Assembly: GCF_032854445.1 (NCBI RefSeq)
Contig: NC_088302.1
Location: forward strand, 54,848,237-54,912,236
DNA: 64,000 nucleotides
Origin: Liolophura sinensis
Lineage: Eukaryota; Mollusca; Polyplacophora; Chitonida; Chitonidae
Reading direction: 5' to 3'
Below the pieces are notes generated by a model. That model was given only the letters and a program-made list of their open reading frames with translations, was not told the origin of the DNA and made no database searches. Numbering within the stretch: position 1 is the stretch's first letter; every line of letters begins with the position of its first letter. The position numbers and the translations under genes were made by a program. Of the stretch, positions 32,857 through 47,800 are shown piece by piece.

Positions 32857-35800
32857 GTAAGATGTTGTTGCCAGCTTCAGTTTACAGGTACTGTAAATTA
32901 TGTGAGAGACAATAACAACAGAGAAGAACTAGTGAATTACAGCCTAATTTGAACAGAACGTGGCTTTTCTTTTAGCACAGTATTCAATGGATTAGTCAGA
33001 ATAGGCTGGGGTTTATCACTCAGACAAGTAGCTATAATCATATATAATTTTTGTGTTTTGGTCACCAGTGGTCACAGAACCATGTTTAATTTGCACACTT
33101 CTGTGTTTAATCGTCATTTCACAATGTGGCACAGTCGTCTTTATGCTGCATGCTACTGTGTTTTGTTATCAGTGTATATTGGAACAATGTTGTTTAATCT
33201 GCTCACTTCTTTGTTTGGTTATCAGTGTATATTGTAACAGAATCTTGTTTAATCTGCTCACTTTGTTTCATTATCAGTGTATATTGTAGCAGAATCTTGT
33301 TTAATCTGCTCACTTCTTTGTTTAGTTATCAGTGTATATTGTTACAGAATCCTGTTTAATCTGCTCACTTCTTTGTTTCGTTATCAGTGTATATTGTAAC
33401 AGAATCCTGTTTAATCTGCTCACTTCTGTGTTTTAGTCGCCAGCGCTATGTGTTGGGAGACAGTGCCATGCAGAAGCTGGGGAAATCCTCAGTCTTGGTG
33501 TATGGCATGGGAGGACTGGGAGTGGAAATAGGTAGGCATACCTTTCTTAAAAGCTGGTGCCCAGGGGCCAGTATAAGAAAGCAATTTTGACTGACATCAT
33601 TAACACCAAAATCTCATACATGATCCAAATTTTTGTATTTGTAACTATGTGAAGGTTTTCGCAATTTGAAATGAGAGGTTTAGAAATTGATGTATGGAAG
33701 GAGAGAAAGAGTTTAGTGTTTCTCTCACATTATCCTCTGACAGACATCTACTTCACTAAAATTTAGTTGTGATGTACATGTAGTGGGAAGGTGTTTGAAG
33801 GGACATGTAATTTTGTATGAAACCACCAAGGTGAGGAAGGAGCAATACTGCGAGGCAGCAAATTTTTATACAATACTCTTTCAAATAACTTTGCAGATTA
33901 AACAGTGAATTATATTGCAATAAATACAGGATGTTATGTAGTGACTGACAGGCTGTTTCATTGAGCTGGATGCCCTTCTTGATAACTGGACTGCCAGACA
34001 TTTTCAAATGAATGAAGGTCAACAAGATTTCAGCCATATTGTGGCGACCAAACAGTGATCACTCAGAAAGTAGGCCTGAGCATGTGTTAACATGCTTTCA
34101 TATTTAATTGATCGCATAGAAGACGTTTCCACTGACCCAAGCCTCTGAGTTACAGGTGGGGTAATGTGGAAACAATTCTCCAAGGTACAGCACCCCCTGC
34201 TATATACACCTGGTCTCCTTCCATGAATAGCTAGTGTTTATATTGCTTATGTTTATATTCATGATTGGCTTTCTTGCACCTGTGACCTAGCTATATCTTA
34301 CTGGTTGTTGAATGCCATGTCAGATAATGTGAGTTAATTATGGTGTCTCTATGTGCCATTTATGTCTGTCTGCAAAGCTACAAGGCTTGCCAGCCTTCCC
34401 ATTTTAAAACGTTTAAGTTGTATTGCAGGCAGTGCAAATCCAGTTTTAATCATGACACTTTTCCCGTGGAATCTGGCCATGGCTGGCACTGTTGTTTATG
34501 GCATCATTCTCATTGTAGATGACATGTCCTTGTCCATTGAGGTTGCGTGTCCAGTGTGTTTGGGGCTACTTATCCGGTGAAGTTGCTTGTCCAAACAAAC
34601 ATGCATCTGAGCAAAAACCATAAATCACAGACAAACAAACAAATATGCATGTGTGCAAAAACCATAAATCACAGACAAACAAACAAATATGCATGTGTGC
34701 AAAAACATAACCTCCTGGCAGAAGGAACAAGTAAAAAAAATAAGCAGAGCATGACATAGAGAGGCTGTTTGTTCATGTATACTCACTTCATTTTTGCATA
34801 CTAATGTATAATTATGGTTGTATACAGTCATGAATGATGATTCTGTCGTAGAGACATTGATTCCAGGCCATTGGCTAGTAAAACAGAACTACCATACTGT
34901 GGCGATTTTGCTAGAGACAGTATATGATTTCATATAATTGCATGGTAGGTTAGGGGTTAATTTTCTGCCTTGTCCATAACGTAGACACAGGTTTTACCGG
35001 TAGAATGTAAATTTTTATGGGTTAGACATATCCTTAAATTAAATTAGAATTTTTGTGGAATATTTTGAAATATATATATGTTTTTTTTGTAACATATAGA
35101 GACAGGATATTTTGTGGACTCATGAGAGCAAGTTGTTTTTGGCGCCTTAATATAACTTTTGAAGGACAGTTTCCTTGGACCCCTGTCCCTTCCAACGTAA
35201 GAATTTTAACACTTGATGACTTAATTAGAACACCATATTTCACGTATAATACACTGACATGTTGAAGGAGTTTCTCTCCAAGCTTGGTGATCGGATATTG
35301 TTTGGCTAGGTTGCTAACAACATTTTTTTTTAGCGACCTTAAGTTTGGCGAAACATCCGCCATTGTTAATATTTTGAAGTGACAAATTCGAGTAGCGTTT
35401 CCATTACTTTTGGACATATTCTTGCTGTAACAAAACACGTACGGCATCTTTCCAGTTAATACAACATTAGTACTCACTGACTGTGGCATGGTTTTGGCAT
35501 AAAACGTCCTTTATACCAAGTTTAAGACACTAAATCATTTTTGTGGTTGTTGTTGTTGCTTCGCCGCGCACGATCGTCGTTCACGGTGAACTGCCGCTAG
35601 ACGAGGTTGTCTACTTTACAACATTCTTTAATGTTAAACTCATATTGAAGAGTTTCAAAAGGGGCATTAACTTGTATTTGCGAAAGTAAATAGTTTCACT
35701 CCACAGGCTCATCTCCTTTCTACCTACAAGTTATTGTTCATCTTTCCATTATTAAGAAAAAGAAAGAAAAATGTGCCATGACATTAGATACGCATGTACA

Positions 35801-38800
35801 TGTATAGTATTTCTATACACAGATGTTGTTACTTTGGTATTAGCCAATCAGTGCTCTGAGTACCATCCTTGGTACTCATGAATATTTATGAGCGTAGACT
35901 ATAAATACCGGGCAAATTCCCACTTTTAGTCCCAGATGATCTCGGACCACCGTCGTGTTAACATCTAAATTTCCACCTAGTTAGCTTTCTAAGGCAGGTA
36001 TTTTACATGTATATAAGCAGTGTGAAGTGGTAGCTAGATAAGTTGTCAGCACTGAAGTGGGATTTCAGCTTCAGAGCATACCTAGAGACAGTGGGACTGC
36101 TAGTTCCAAATTGTGACACAAGTGTTCCCAGGCTGTGGGACTGACTTTCCCAGGCTGTGGGACTGACTTTCCCAGGCTGTGAGACTGATATTCCCAACCA
36201 TGATTGAGACAGTATATCTCAATAGTTTGTCACTGGGATTTTCTGGACCAAAATTTTATAATTCCCAAGTATGAGCTGAAACATTTATACTGGGAGAATT
36301 TGTGCATAAGTGCCCCTGAGCAATCGTGGGACTGGGATTCCCAGTTTCAGCACAGTGAGACACCGAGTCCCAGAATTTGAAACTCGTTTTCCCAAGTTAT
36401 TACTGGACCAATTCTGGAACTGTTACTCCCAGAGAAGACCTGAAAGTATTATTTACGGATAATGTCCCCACACATGGCTGACATATTGTCTATATGACAC
36501 CAGTAGGACATACCACTATCACAGCAGTACTAGGTTTAATACCTCCCTGAGATATCCCTAACACAGTTATCTGAACCATCTGAAGTACAGATGTTGTGCT
36601 TGTACACAGTACTGGCACTTTTACCTATATATATATATCAACATACTCTTGTCACTCTATTTTAATAAAACTGTTGCTGCTGTTTGTTGAACTTTAAAAA
36701 TCGGACTTTTCTTGGTTATTCGAAGTTCAGAGCTAACTAGTGGTTTTCCCAAACATACTACTGAATGACACGGACTGACCGAGCTGACATTCAAAAGAAT
36801 CCATAGTAGCGAACGTCTCCAGCAGTATACAGATATTGTTCCAGAGTTCGACACTGGGTGATTCACGCTACCAATATTGTGCTTTCCCCTGTAGTAAATG
36901 GTGTGATTTGGAACTGGGATATCTGTATCGTTAAGAAGATATATACATAAAAACAAAAATCGCTACAATACTGTCAGATCATAATGTTGTTAGCATGTCA
37001 ACTAGTACATGGTACTGAATGCTGTTGCCTGATGTTTATCATAAACTCATCAGATATGAGTGGTTGTCTTTCAGCCTATGGCAGAGTAAACATAAGACTG
37101 AGTAGATTTCAGTATTTGGTCTGTAATGTCACTGCTGTAGTATATAGTGTATGACATAGGGTCAGAGCATGCACAGCACAGTGATAAGCTTTGAAATAAC
37201 CAATATTTGTTGTCAGTTAGATGTGTACGTGTACGTATCAGGCGTGGGTTGAAATAACCAACATTTGTTGTCAGATGTGTACGTGTATGTATCAGGCGTG
37301 GGTTGAAATAACCAACATTTGTTGTCAGTTAGATGTGTACGTGTACGTATCAGGCGTGGGTTGAAATAACCAACATTTGTTGTCAATTAGATGTGTATGT
37401 ATCAGGCGTGGGTTGAAATAACCAACATTTGTTGTCAGTTAGATGTGTACGTGTATGTATCAGGCGTGGGTTGAAATAACCAACATTTGTTGTCAGTTAG
37501 ATGTGTACGTGTACGTATCAGGCGTGGGTTGAAATAACCAACATTTGTTGTCAGTTAGATGTGTACGTGTACGTATCAGGCGTGGGTTGAAATAACCAAC
37601 ATTTGTTGTCAGTTAGATGTGTACGTGTACGTATCAGGCGTTGGTTGAAATAACCAACATTTGTTGTCAATTAGATGTGTACGTGTATGTATCAGGCGTG
37701 GGTTGAAATAACCAACATTTGTTGTCAATTAGATGTGTAGGTGTATGTATCAGGCGTGGGTTGAAATAACCAACATTTGTTGTCAATTAGATGTGTACGT
37801 GTATGTATCAGGCGTGGGTTGAAATAACCAACATTTGTTGTCAATTAGATGTGTACGTGTATGTATCAGGCGTGGGTTGAAATAACCAACATTTGTTGTC
37901 AATTAGATGTGTACGTGTACGTATCAGGCGTGGGTTGAAATAACCAACATTTGTTGTCAATTAGATGTGTACGTGTATGTATCAGGCGTGGGTTGAAATA
38001 ACCAACATTTGTTGTCAATTAGATGTGTACGTGTACGTATCAGGCGTGGGTTGAAATAACCAACATTTGTTGTCAATTAGATGTGTACGTGTATGTATCA
38101 GGCGTGGGTTGTCATGATCAGGATAATTGCAGCAATTGAATTATTAAATCATCGTCAAGTTTAATAGGAAGAGGCGCAAGTTAATAATTCACATGATTAT
38201 GGTTATTGTATCCAAAGTTGGCATCTGTATCAGGAGTAGGCCAGAGGTGCACCCTAGTAATTCACATGACAACGGTTATTGTATCCAAAGTTGGCATCTG
38301 CATCAGGAGTAGGCCAGAGGTGCACCCTAGTAATTCACATGACAACGGTTATTGTATTCAAAGTTGGCATCTGTATCAGCAGCAGGCTAGAGGTGCACGC
38401 TAAAAATTCACATGATAGCAGTTATTGCATCTAAAGTTGGCATCTGTATCAGTAGTAGATTGGAGGTTCCGGTAATAATTCAAATGATAGCACTTATTGT
38501 ATCCAAAGTTGGCATCTGTATCATCAGTAGACAAGAGGTGCACGCTAATAATTCACATGATAACAATTATTTTATCCAAAGTTGGCTTCTGTATCATCAG
38601 TAGATAAGAGGTGCACGCTAATAATTCACATGATAGCAATTATTGTGTCCAAAGTTGGCGTCTGTATCAGTAGTAGATTGGAGGTGTCCGGTAATAATTC
38701 AAATGATAGCACTTATTGTATCCAAAGTTGGCATCTGTATCATCAGTAGACAGGAGGTGCACGCTAATAATTCAAATGATAGCACTTATTGTATCCAAAG

Positions 38801-41800
38801 TTGGCTTCTGTATTATCAGTAGACAAGAGGTGCACGTTATTAATTCACATGATAGCAGTTATTGTGTCCAAAGTTGGCATCTGTATCAGTAGTAGATTTG
38901 AGGTGTCCGGTAATAATTCAAATGATAGCACTTATTGTATCCAAAGTTGGCATCTATCATCAGTAGACAAGAGGTGCACGTTATTAATTCACATGATAGC
39001 AGTTATTGTATCCAAAGTTGGCATCTGTATCATCAGTAGACAAGAGGTGCACGTTAATAATTCACATGATAGCAGTTATTGTGTCCAAAGTTGGCTTCTG
39101 TATCAGTAGTAGATTGGAGGTGTCCGGTAATAATTCAAATGATAGCACTTATTGTATCCAAAGTTGGCATCTATCATCAGTAGACAAGAGGTGCACGTTA
39201 TTAATTCACATGATAGCAGTTATTGTGTACAAAGTTGGCATCTGTATCAGCAGTAGACAAGAGGTGCACGTTGATAATTCACATGATAGCACTTATTGTA
39301 TCCAAAGTTGGCTTCTGTATCAACAGTAGATAAGAGGTGCACGTTGATAATTCACATGATAGCAGTTATTGTGTCCAAAGTTGGCATCTGTATCAGCAGT
39401 AGACTGAAGGTGCACGTTGATAATTCTCATGATAACAATTATTGTATCCAAAGTTGGCATCTGTATCAGCAGTAGACTGAAGGTGCACGTTGATAATTCA
39501 CATGATAACAATTATTGTATCCAAAGTTGGCATCTGTATCAGCGGTAGACTGCTTCAACTTAAGTGTACTGTGACGTGGAAAATGAACCAAACACACACA
39601 CAACTTGTGGTGGAGAGGTCTTCATGCATTAAATTTTATTCACTGGTTCCGTGAATAACCTTATGAACACAAACACAGTATGTGACATAAGTAATGTTAC
39701 ACAGATATGTTCATTTCAAACAAATGCAATAAGCAATTCGTGTAGATTAGGGAATAATGCATATTTAAGTATCTTTAACTCTGAGCGATGGTTATTAGTT
39801 ATTATCGTCTGTAGTTACTAGTATACACAGTCTCATATACACAGTTGTACACAGTAAATGTTGGCAAAGTGTGCGCACCATTATATTTTGTCAACACAAA
39901 CTATAAAGCCAAACACATAAAAGTATAGCAATATTGTTGCAAACAATATGATAAAGAAATTATCAGACACATCATGATAAACTTAAATACCCCTGTTGAC
40001 CAGGGATACACCAGGAGATGCACGGTGTATCCAGCCCGGAATATCGCTACATCACACAGTCAAGACATCTGTATCTACCTAAATACACAAACATTAATTG
40101 TGTAAAGCAAGACAAGAAATCCAAATCGGGCAATTTTGATGTAAATCGCGACAGCTGAATTAACAGATATATCTGGTAAGTCTGGTATAATTGTACAACA
40201 TTTCAGTGAAACATATCGTCACATAGCTGCATTGAAAACTACGTGTGCAAAAGTGGTAATACCAATACACAACAGAATTCAACATAGAACAAACCATTGA
40301 TCTCGCTGAAAGGGATCAGGGACAGGGAATGTCCGTTGTATGGATAACGAGTATAAACAAAAAAAAACCAAATGACTGTCGCAGAACCATTAATTTTGAA
40401 GACCCAGTCTAGCTAAACTTGCAACAAATGCAATATGTGGCTGTTTCTTATTATTCTTCTTCTTTTTTTTTTTTGAGTTGTTTTTCACTGTTGAGCTTTG
40501 TGTTAAATATTACTGCAGGTACATGTACACTGCACACTTTGTCCAGATAAAGTGTATAGGGAAATAGTTTGAAAAGCTTGGACTATCGACATGGCGCATC
40601 ATTTAGATGTGGTAGTATTGGGCTGCCTGGCGTTTAACCTTGGTAACCTGTGCTCCGGTACTAACATGATTCATGTACATGTATATACATGAGGTTTAGT
40701 GACCCCCAAGGGCCAGTGGAGCTCAGCAGTGACAGGGATATGCTCTTCCTGCACCCAGTGTCCTGAATAGATCTTTTGTCACATTCCTGTAGATAAAATG
40801 ACAAAATTGAAGTGGAGATACAGATGTGGTAGATTTGCTTCCTGGTGGCAGTTTGCCTACAGTCGGACCCTTGGAAGTTTGGGCTGCTTATCTCTTGAGT
40901 TTCTGACCCTAACTGGCATGCATGACAGCCACAGCCACAGGGACATTGACAGAGTGGGCTCAGGGGCAGAGTGGTGATGTCCCTGAAGATAAAGGCACCG
41001 TTCACAGACTCGCTTCCAGCTTGTTGATTCCTTGTACAAACATACATGTACATATCCTTACCATAATCTGCCAAGTCATAGGTTCACAAGCAAGTTTTCA
41101 CACTGTGATCACTGATCTTCAGGGAGTTGACGCAGAAAAAAAGTCACAGACTATGAATAAATCTCAGCTTGGGGGTTTATGTGTTTTATATTTTTGACTT
41201 ATTTTTAAAATAGATGATAATTTTGTGTGTATTTGTCACATAAACCAATATTTAGCAAGAAAGAATTCTTATGTTTTCAGCATTCCAATACCATCAAAAA
41301 ACTCTATTTCCCATTTGAAAAAAAGTTGATTTATTTGATTTTACTGGGGTTAATGCCACTTTGAACAATGGTTACCTTTGAAAATTAAAAAAAAAAAAGT
41401 CATAATAGGAGTTGCTTGTGTGAAAGACCATTTTGAATCATTCAAGTTACGGGTAGCTTGAGTTTTGAGAATGCTAGGCCAGAGTATGAAATCATAATAA
41501 TGAAATCACATGTAATAAGTTAAATTCTATGACAATGTCCTAATTGTGGCGACAGTATGTTCTCAGCAATGGCACTGGATGAACAGTGTGCCAAAATCAA
41601 CTGTAGTAGCACCCAGAAACAAGCATAGAAATAATCCCTGTCCTTCCATATACACCATTTTGACACAATTTTTAATTCCTCATGCACATGTAATCTAATT
41701 TGGCGCACCAGAGGCAATCTAAAGTACATTGTGGATTTTTTGTTTGAGAGGAGAATTTGACTTATGGGTCTTATGGGTATACAAATTGTTCATGTTTGTT

Positions 41801-44800
41801 TAATATATTTAATTTCTTTGATTTCTTACAGCAAAGAACATAGCTCTAGCTGGTGTGGAGGTAAGTGTACTACTGTGCTACTCTCTTAGTATTAATCAAA
41901 CTACTGTACACATTTCTACAGAATACTTTTCACAATTATTTTTTGGGTGGTTGCTGGTTTTTTGGTGGTTTGACTATGTAGTATGTAGTCTATTTTGCAG
42001 GGGTCAAAATAAACGCTGGCCCACTAGCAGAGGGGTGGGAAAATCTGGCAGATTTTGGGATAAGAAAACCCAGCAGGCCAACTAAATTTTAAGAGCAGAG
42101 AGGAAAATTGCAAACTCTGGTGAATTAGGACTTGGTGGCTAAACAGAGTGGGAGCTCATTCGTCTTTGGTTTTTTGAATCTTTGATATGCCGGTAAAAGT
42201 AAAAGAAAAGTAGATACTGTATGTTATTTTACATGCAATCCCATTGGGACTCTCTCTCCTGTGGACCAATGAGTGAGCTTCTAACAAATTATAGAAAGTG
42301 TTGCCTGTGAATGACAACGCAATGGCCATTTTGACAGGTTCGGTAGTGGTTTCTGGGCGGTTACAAGGGACGATTAAAACCAAACCTAATGAGAAGATTG
42401 CAGCATAGAGCTGTGAAGAGGGGTGCACGAAGAAGTTTTTGTAAACATGTTCTGGTGGCTAATTCACACGCCACAGGGTGCTGGATGCGGAGGGAGTAGG
42501 GATGGCATGAAAACAAGTCAATAAAAGTTTGCCTGAGGATTTGATCGCATCCACAACAGAGTTTTGGAACTAAAGGAAAGATTTTATTGTGACATGCTTC
42601 TAATGTTAAACATCATAGGGATGTAGCAACTCCACTTCAGTCTTCTGTAGCTGAAAGCTCTTATCTAAGGAGAGCTTATATTTACTAATATTAAATTCAC
42701 GGTCTGTTTCTTGACTACACTCCTCCAGCGTCTGAACTTCTTAAAATTTTTTTTTATGTCATCCATAGCCAGTCACATATTATTCTTTGAACAAAGACAA
42801 TAGTACACTACATGTGTATATCTAAACGACCTACAATGTTCAATCTTATTTGCTTGGTGCTTGTTTCTATTTCAATGGCCTTTAAAACTCAGGAAGGGCC
42901 AGTTGATTTCAAAATCAAATGGTGACTGTTTGATCTTTGGATCTTATTTCTGCCATTGATTTTGTATATTTTATTGTGTAACTGACATTTGGTCTTGTAT
43001 TCTTCAGCTCCTAGCCATACAAGATGGACAGACTGCTACTATCACAGATTTGGGGACACAGTTCTTTCTTAGTGAAACAGATGTGAAGAATTGTAGAAAC
43101 AGGTAGGAAACCAGATGGAATTGATGCATTACTTCCTGTGATGGTTATTTAGCAATCAGAGTAAAAAATTCTGTCAGTTTCACATGTATTTGAAGACTAA
43201 ATTCAATTTCTTATGTTAAACACTACGGTAAATGACTTAAAGTTTGCTGTGGGACTCTCAAAGTGTATCCCAGGATTCATTGCGTTGGTTGTGGTTGTTA
43301 TTGACTACACTGCGGGAGAGCATCAGGGGTGGTCAGGGGATTATAATGGCAGTTCAAGAATGTAATAAACAAGCTCATGCTTCACCGAGCAGTTAATCTA
43401 TGCTCCTACCACCAGTAGCTCGTGTTTTCTCAGTTTTAATCACAATAATTTTAGTACATGCTCTTTTCTACAGGTTGATTGTTTTATTGTCGTTATTTTG
43501 TGATAAATGGGAAATTGGAAGAAAACTCTGTGGAGATTCAGCGTATCTACCCAGTATTACACATGTGGAGTGTCATGTCAAGTATCTGCTTTTAAACTGT
43601 AGGGTTCTCTGTATACGAAACTGTAGCAGAATTTAGCACGCCCGAATCCGTACTTGCAAACTAGACCTAATAGCAGACGAGATGAAGGTGTCAAGTTGCA
43701 AACAAAGCGACACCTACACACGTGCGTTTGCACCGCTGCAGCAAACCATTTCTTGTTCATTCTGGCGTAATTTGAAAGGCTGTCCACTTCCGCCCATATT
43801 GCGTTAACATGAGTACTTAATTTACTTAATACTTAATCCAGTTCCCTCGGGTGAAATTTTAGTCATACGATTGGTTTTATCGACATGTAGGTAGATGCAA
43901 GCCACTTACAATCACAGGTGTCGAAATTTCATCGTGTCTATCCATCGATCACGTGATTTTTGTTGGTGAAAGGCAAAACATTAATCAGTGGCTCTCAACA
44001 CATAAATCCCATCTGGGCTGTAGTGAGGAGACTTAAGTGTATTCACTAACCATTTATGTACAGGGCAGAAGCGTGTGCTGAGAGATTGTCAGAGCTGAAC
44101 CCTTATGTCAGACTCAAGACGCTGCCCACAGTACTGGAGGAAACCTCTGACCTCTCTTACCTTAGGAATTTTCAGGTATGTCTGAAGATTTGATGACAAA
44201 CATTTAAAGGTGTCAGAGCTGAACCCATATATTAGACTGATGACATTGTCCACAGTACTGGATGATCTGATCTCTCCTACAATAGGGACTATCAGGTATA
44301 TTTGAGATATGATCACAAACCTTTACTGGCATCAGAGCTGAACCCCTAAGTCAGACTGAAAACACTGTTCACAATTCTGGATGAGACCTCTGACCTCTCC
44401 TACCTTTGGGACTATCAGGTATATTTCAGGTATGATCACAAACCTTTACTGGTGTCAGAGCTGAACCCCTAAGTCAGACTGAAAACACTGTTCACAATTC
44501 TGGATGAGACCTCTGACCTCTCCTACCTTCGGGACTATCAGGTATATTTGAGATGTGATCACAAACCTTTACTGGCATCAGAGCTGAACCCCTAAGTCAG
44601 ACTGAAAACACTGTTTACAATTCTGGATGAGACCTCTGACCTCTCCTACCTTTGGGACTATCAGGTATATTTCAGGTATGATCACAAACCTTTACTGGCG
44701 TCAGAGCTGAACCCCTAAGTCAGACTGAAAACACTGTTCACAATTCTGGATGAGACCTCTGACCTCTCCTACCTTTGGGACTATCAGGTATATTTGAGAT

Positions 44801-47800
44801 ATAATCACAAACCTTTACTGGCATCAGAGCTGAACCCCTAAGTCAGACTGAAAACACTGTTCACAATTCTGGATGAGACCTCTGACCTCTCCTACCTTTG
44901 GGACTATCAGGTATATTTCAGGTATGATCACAAACCTTTACTGGCGTCAGAGCTGAACCCCTAAGTCAGACTGAAAACACTGTTCACAATTCTGGATGAG
45001 ACCTCTGACCTCTCCTACCTTTGGGACTATCAGGTATATTTGAGATGTGATCACAAACCTTTACTGGCGTCAGAGCTGAACCCTGAAAGCAGACTGAAAA
45101 CGCTGTTCACAATTCTGGATGAGACCTCTGACCTCTCCTACCTTTGGGACTGTCAGGTATATTTGAGATATGATCACAAACCTTTACAAGTGTCAGAGCT
45201 GATCTCCTACGTGCATGCCAGATGAGACCTCGGATCTCTCCAAACCTTTACAGGTGTCAGAGCTGAACCCATTGATCAGACTAAAGACACTGTCTACAGA
45301 CTTCAGACCTCTTCTGCTTTATGGACGATCATAAACCTTTACCACCCAAGGCATTCCATTTCCATGTCGAATTCTAGGTCTAATGTTGAAGGTATACATC
45401 ATGGTAATTATACACAGTGCTAAATGAACAAAACCATTGTGTCCACTATTGCATGACTATCTGTGACTGAAAAGCCCTGACCCATAAAATCTACATTGGT
45501 ACAGATTTTTATTTTCTCTCAGTTTGAAGGCTTGAGTGATGCCGTTAAAGGCATACATGTAAATTAATAAATTGCAGTGTACACTTAGTTGATGTAACAC
45601 TGTTTTTTCTGTGGTAAATTCAGTTGTTAGCTGGGCTTCTCATTATGTAACGAAACGTGAAATATTCTCACCAGTCAGATTGAATAAGAGCAAATGTAAA
45701 CAGTGCATTTATGGACACTGAGTAATTGTTTGTTTGTTGTCACCCTCAGAAAGTTTGTCTTCAGTTGTAACATTGAGCATGTGTACATGTATTTTATTTT
45801 CAGTGTGTGATATTAACAGAAACACCTTTGAAAGTGCTGATAAAAGTCAACCAGTTTTGTAGGTCACAAAATCCACCAATAAAAGTAAGTTGCTTTCCAT
45901 GAGGTTTTTAAGGAACTCAATCCCTTCGGTGTTTTATGTTTTTTTTAATTTTTTTATCAAAAAAATGTCTGGATTTCCAAATTGTTCAAAATGTGAGCAG
46001 AATGAGATTATAGATTATAGATTCTTTGTGTATAGAAATTTCTGCCTCATCATGCTGTGAAATTACTACTTAGCTTCATGGTAGGGAGTGAGTTGTGACA
46101 GAGTGATTAAGGTGCTAAGCTTACCAAAGCATGGACATGCTAGATGCAGGTTCCGTCTTGGCCATGGTCCAGGAATGTGTGAGACTGTCACTCTTTGTGA
46201 TGTGTTGGTGACAAGCAGTGGTTGGTGATTCTCGTGAAACAGTTGCCAAAGGCACTCTGGTTTGTACATCACATGCCGAACAGTTGCCAAAGGCACTCTG
46301 GCTTGTGCATCACATGCTGGACAGTTGCCATAGGCACTCTGGTTTATACATGCTGGACAGACGCCAAAGGCACTCTGGTTTGTACATGCTGGACAGTTGC
46401 CAAAGGAACTCTGTTTTGTACATCACATGCTGGACACTTGCCAAAGGAACTCTGCTTTGTACATCACATGCGAACAGTTGCCAAAGGCATTCTGGCTTGT
46501 ACATCACATGCTGGACACTTGCCAAAGGCACTCTGGTTTGTACATCACATGCTGGACACTTGCCAAAGGCACTCTGGCTTGTGTATCACATGCTGGACAG
46601 TTGGCAAAGGCACTCTGGCTTGTACATCACATCCCGAACAGTTGCCAAAGGCACTCTGGTTTGTACATCACATGCTGGACACTTGCCAAAGCCACTCTGG
46701 TTTGTACATCACATGCTGGACACTTGCCAAAGGCACTCTGGCTTGTACATCACATCCCGAACAGTTGCTAAAGCCACTCTGGTTTGTACATCACATGCTG
46801 GACAGTTGCCAAAGGCACTCTGGTTTGTACATCACATGCTGGACAGTTGCCAAAGGCACTCTGGTTTGTACATCACATGCTGGACAGTTGCCAAAGCCAC
46901 TCTGGTTTGTACATCACATGCTGGACAGTTGCCAAAGGCACTCTGGTGTGTACATCACATGCTGGACAGTTGCCAAAGGCACTCTGGTTTGTACATCGCA
47001 TGCTGGACAGTTGCCAAAGGCACTCTGGTTTGTACATCACATGCTGGACACTTGCCAAAGGCACTCTGGTTTGTACATCACATGCTGGACAGTTGCCAAA
47101 GGCACTCTGGTTTGTACATCACATTCTGGACAGTTGCCAGAGCCACTCTGGTTTGTACATCACATGCTGGACAGTTGCCAAAGGCACTCTGGTTTGTACA
47201 TGACATGCTGGACAGTTGCCAAAGGCACTCTGGTTTGTACATCACATGCTGGACAGTTGCCAAAGGCACTCTGGTTTGTACATCACATGCTGGACAGTTG
47301 CCAAAGGCAGTCTGATTCTCCACCCATATATCAGATTCTTCCACTGGTTAAACTGATAATGAACGTGTAAATGAAAACTTACTGAGCAAGGCATTAAAAA
47401 ACAAAGAAAGAAATGAATTCAATAAGTCAGATTCATGGCCAGTATTGTGGCAGAAATTTTCCATTTAATAGAGCATCTTCGTCATACACAGGAGATCTCT
47501 GAATTGAACAGTGCAGTTGGTTTATATGTAAGACTTCAAATCCCCAATCTTCATACTTTCGTACTTGGAGCTCAGTGTAAGAGTATATGATGATAAAACT
47601 GTTCTGTCTGAGTGCCTGGTATCAGTGCACTGGGATAAAGGTTCATATTCTTTTAATACTGGGACTTAAATTCTGTCCTTTATGTGTGCTGAGTATTAAT
47701 AAATCCCTTCTTATGTGTTCATTTACTTGATTGGAACTCTCTTAGTCTCCTCGGTAATGAGTGCCATGGTATACTGTTGAAAATTTTCACAAATGTCAAG

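Larger units (their letters stand above)
33532..41831. other. UBA6 intron 2
   Basis: An 8.3-kb intron. It contains the candidate nested exon, a 47-bp repeat and two long arrays listed separately. The flanks 39551-41831 hold no feature I can support, although AT-rich and GC-rich patches alternate. Confidence 0.6.

Noticed and set aside
40661-41074. 137-codon minus-strand frame
   Set aside because: No family signature or splice context, and low-complexity cysteine/serine runs. Likely chance.
45040-45225. Extra coding exon of UBA6 after exon 5
   Set aside because: This stop-free copy of exon 5 would insert a duplicate of residues already encoded. Exon 5 joins exon 6 (NFQ/CVILTE) exactly as in known UBA6.
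46222-47370. 382-codon and 365-codon plus-strand open frames
   Set aside because: Both are readings of the stop-free 41-bp minisatellite and start from non-coding flanks.
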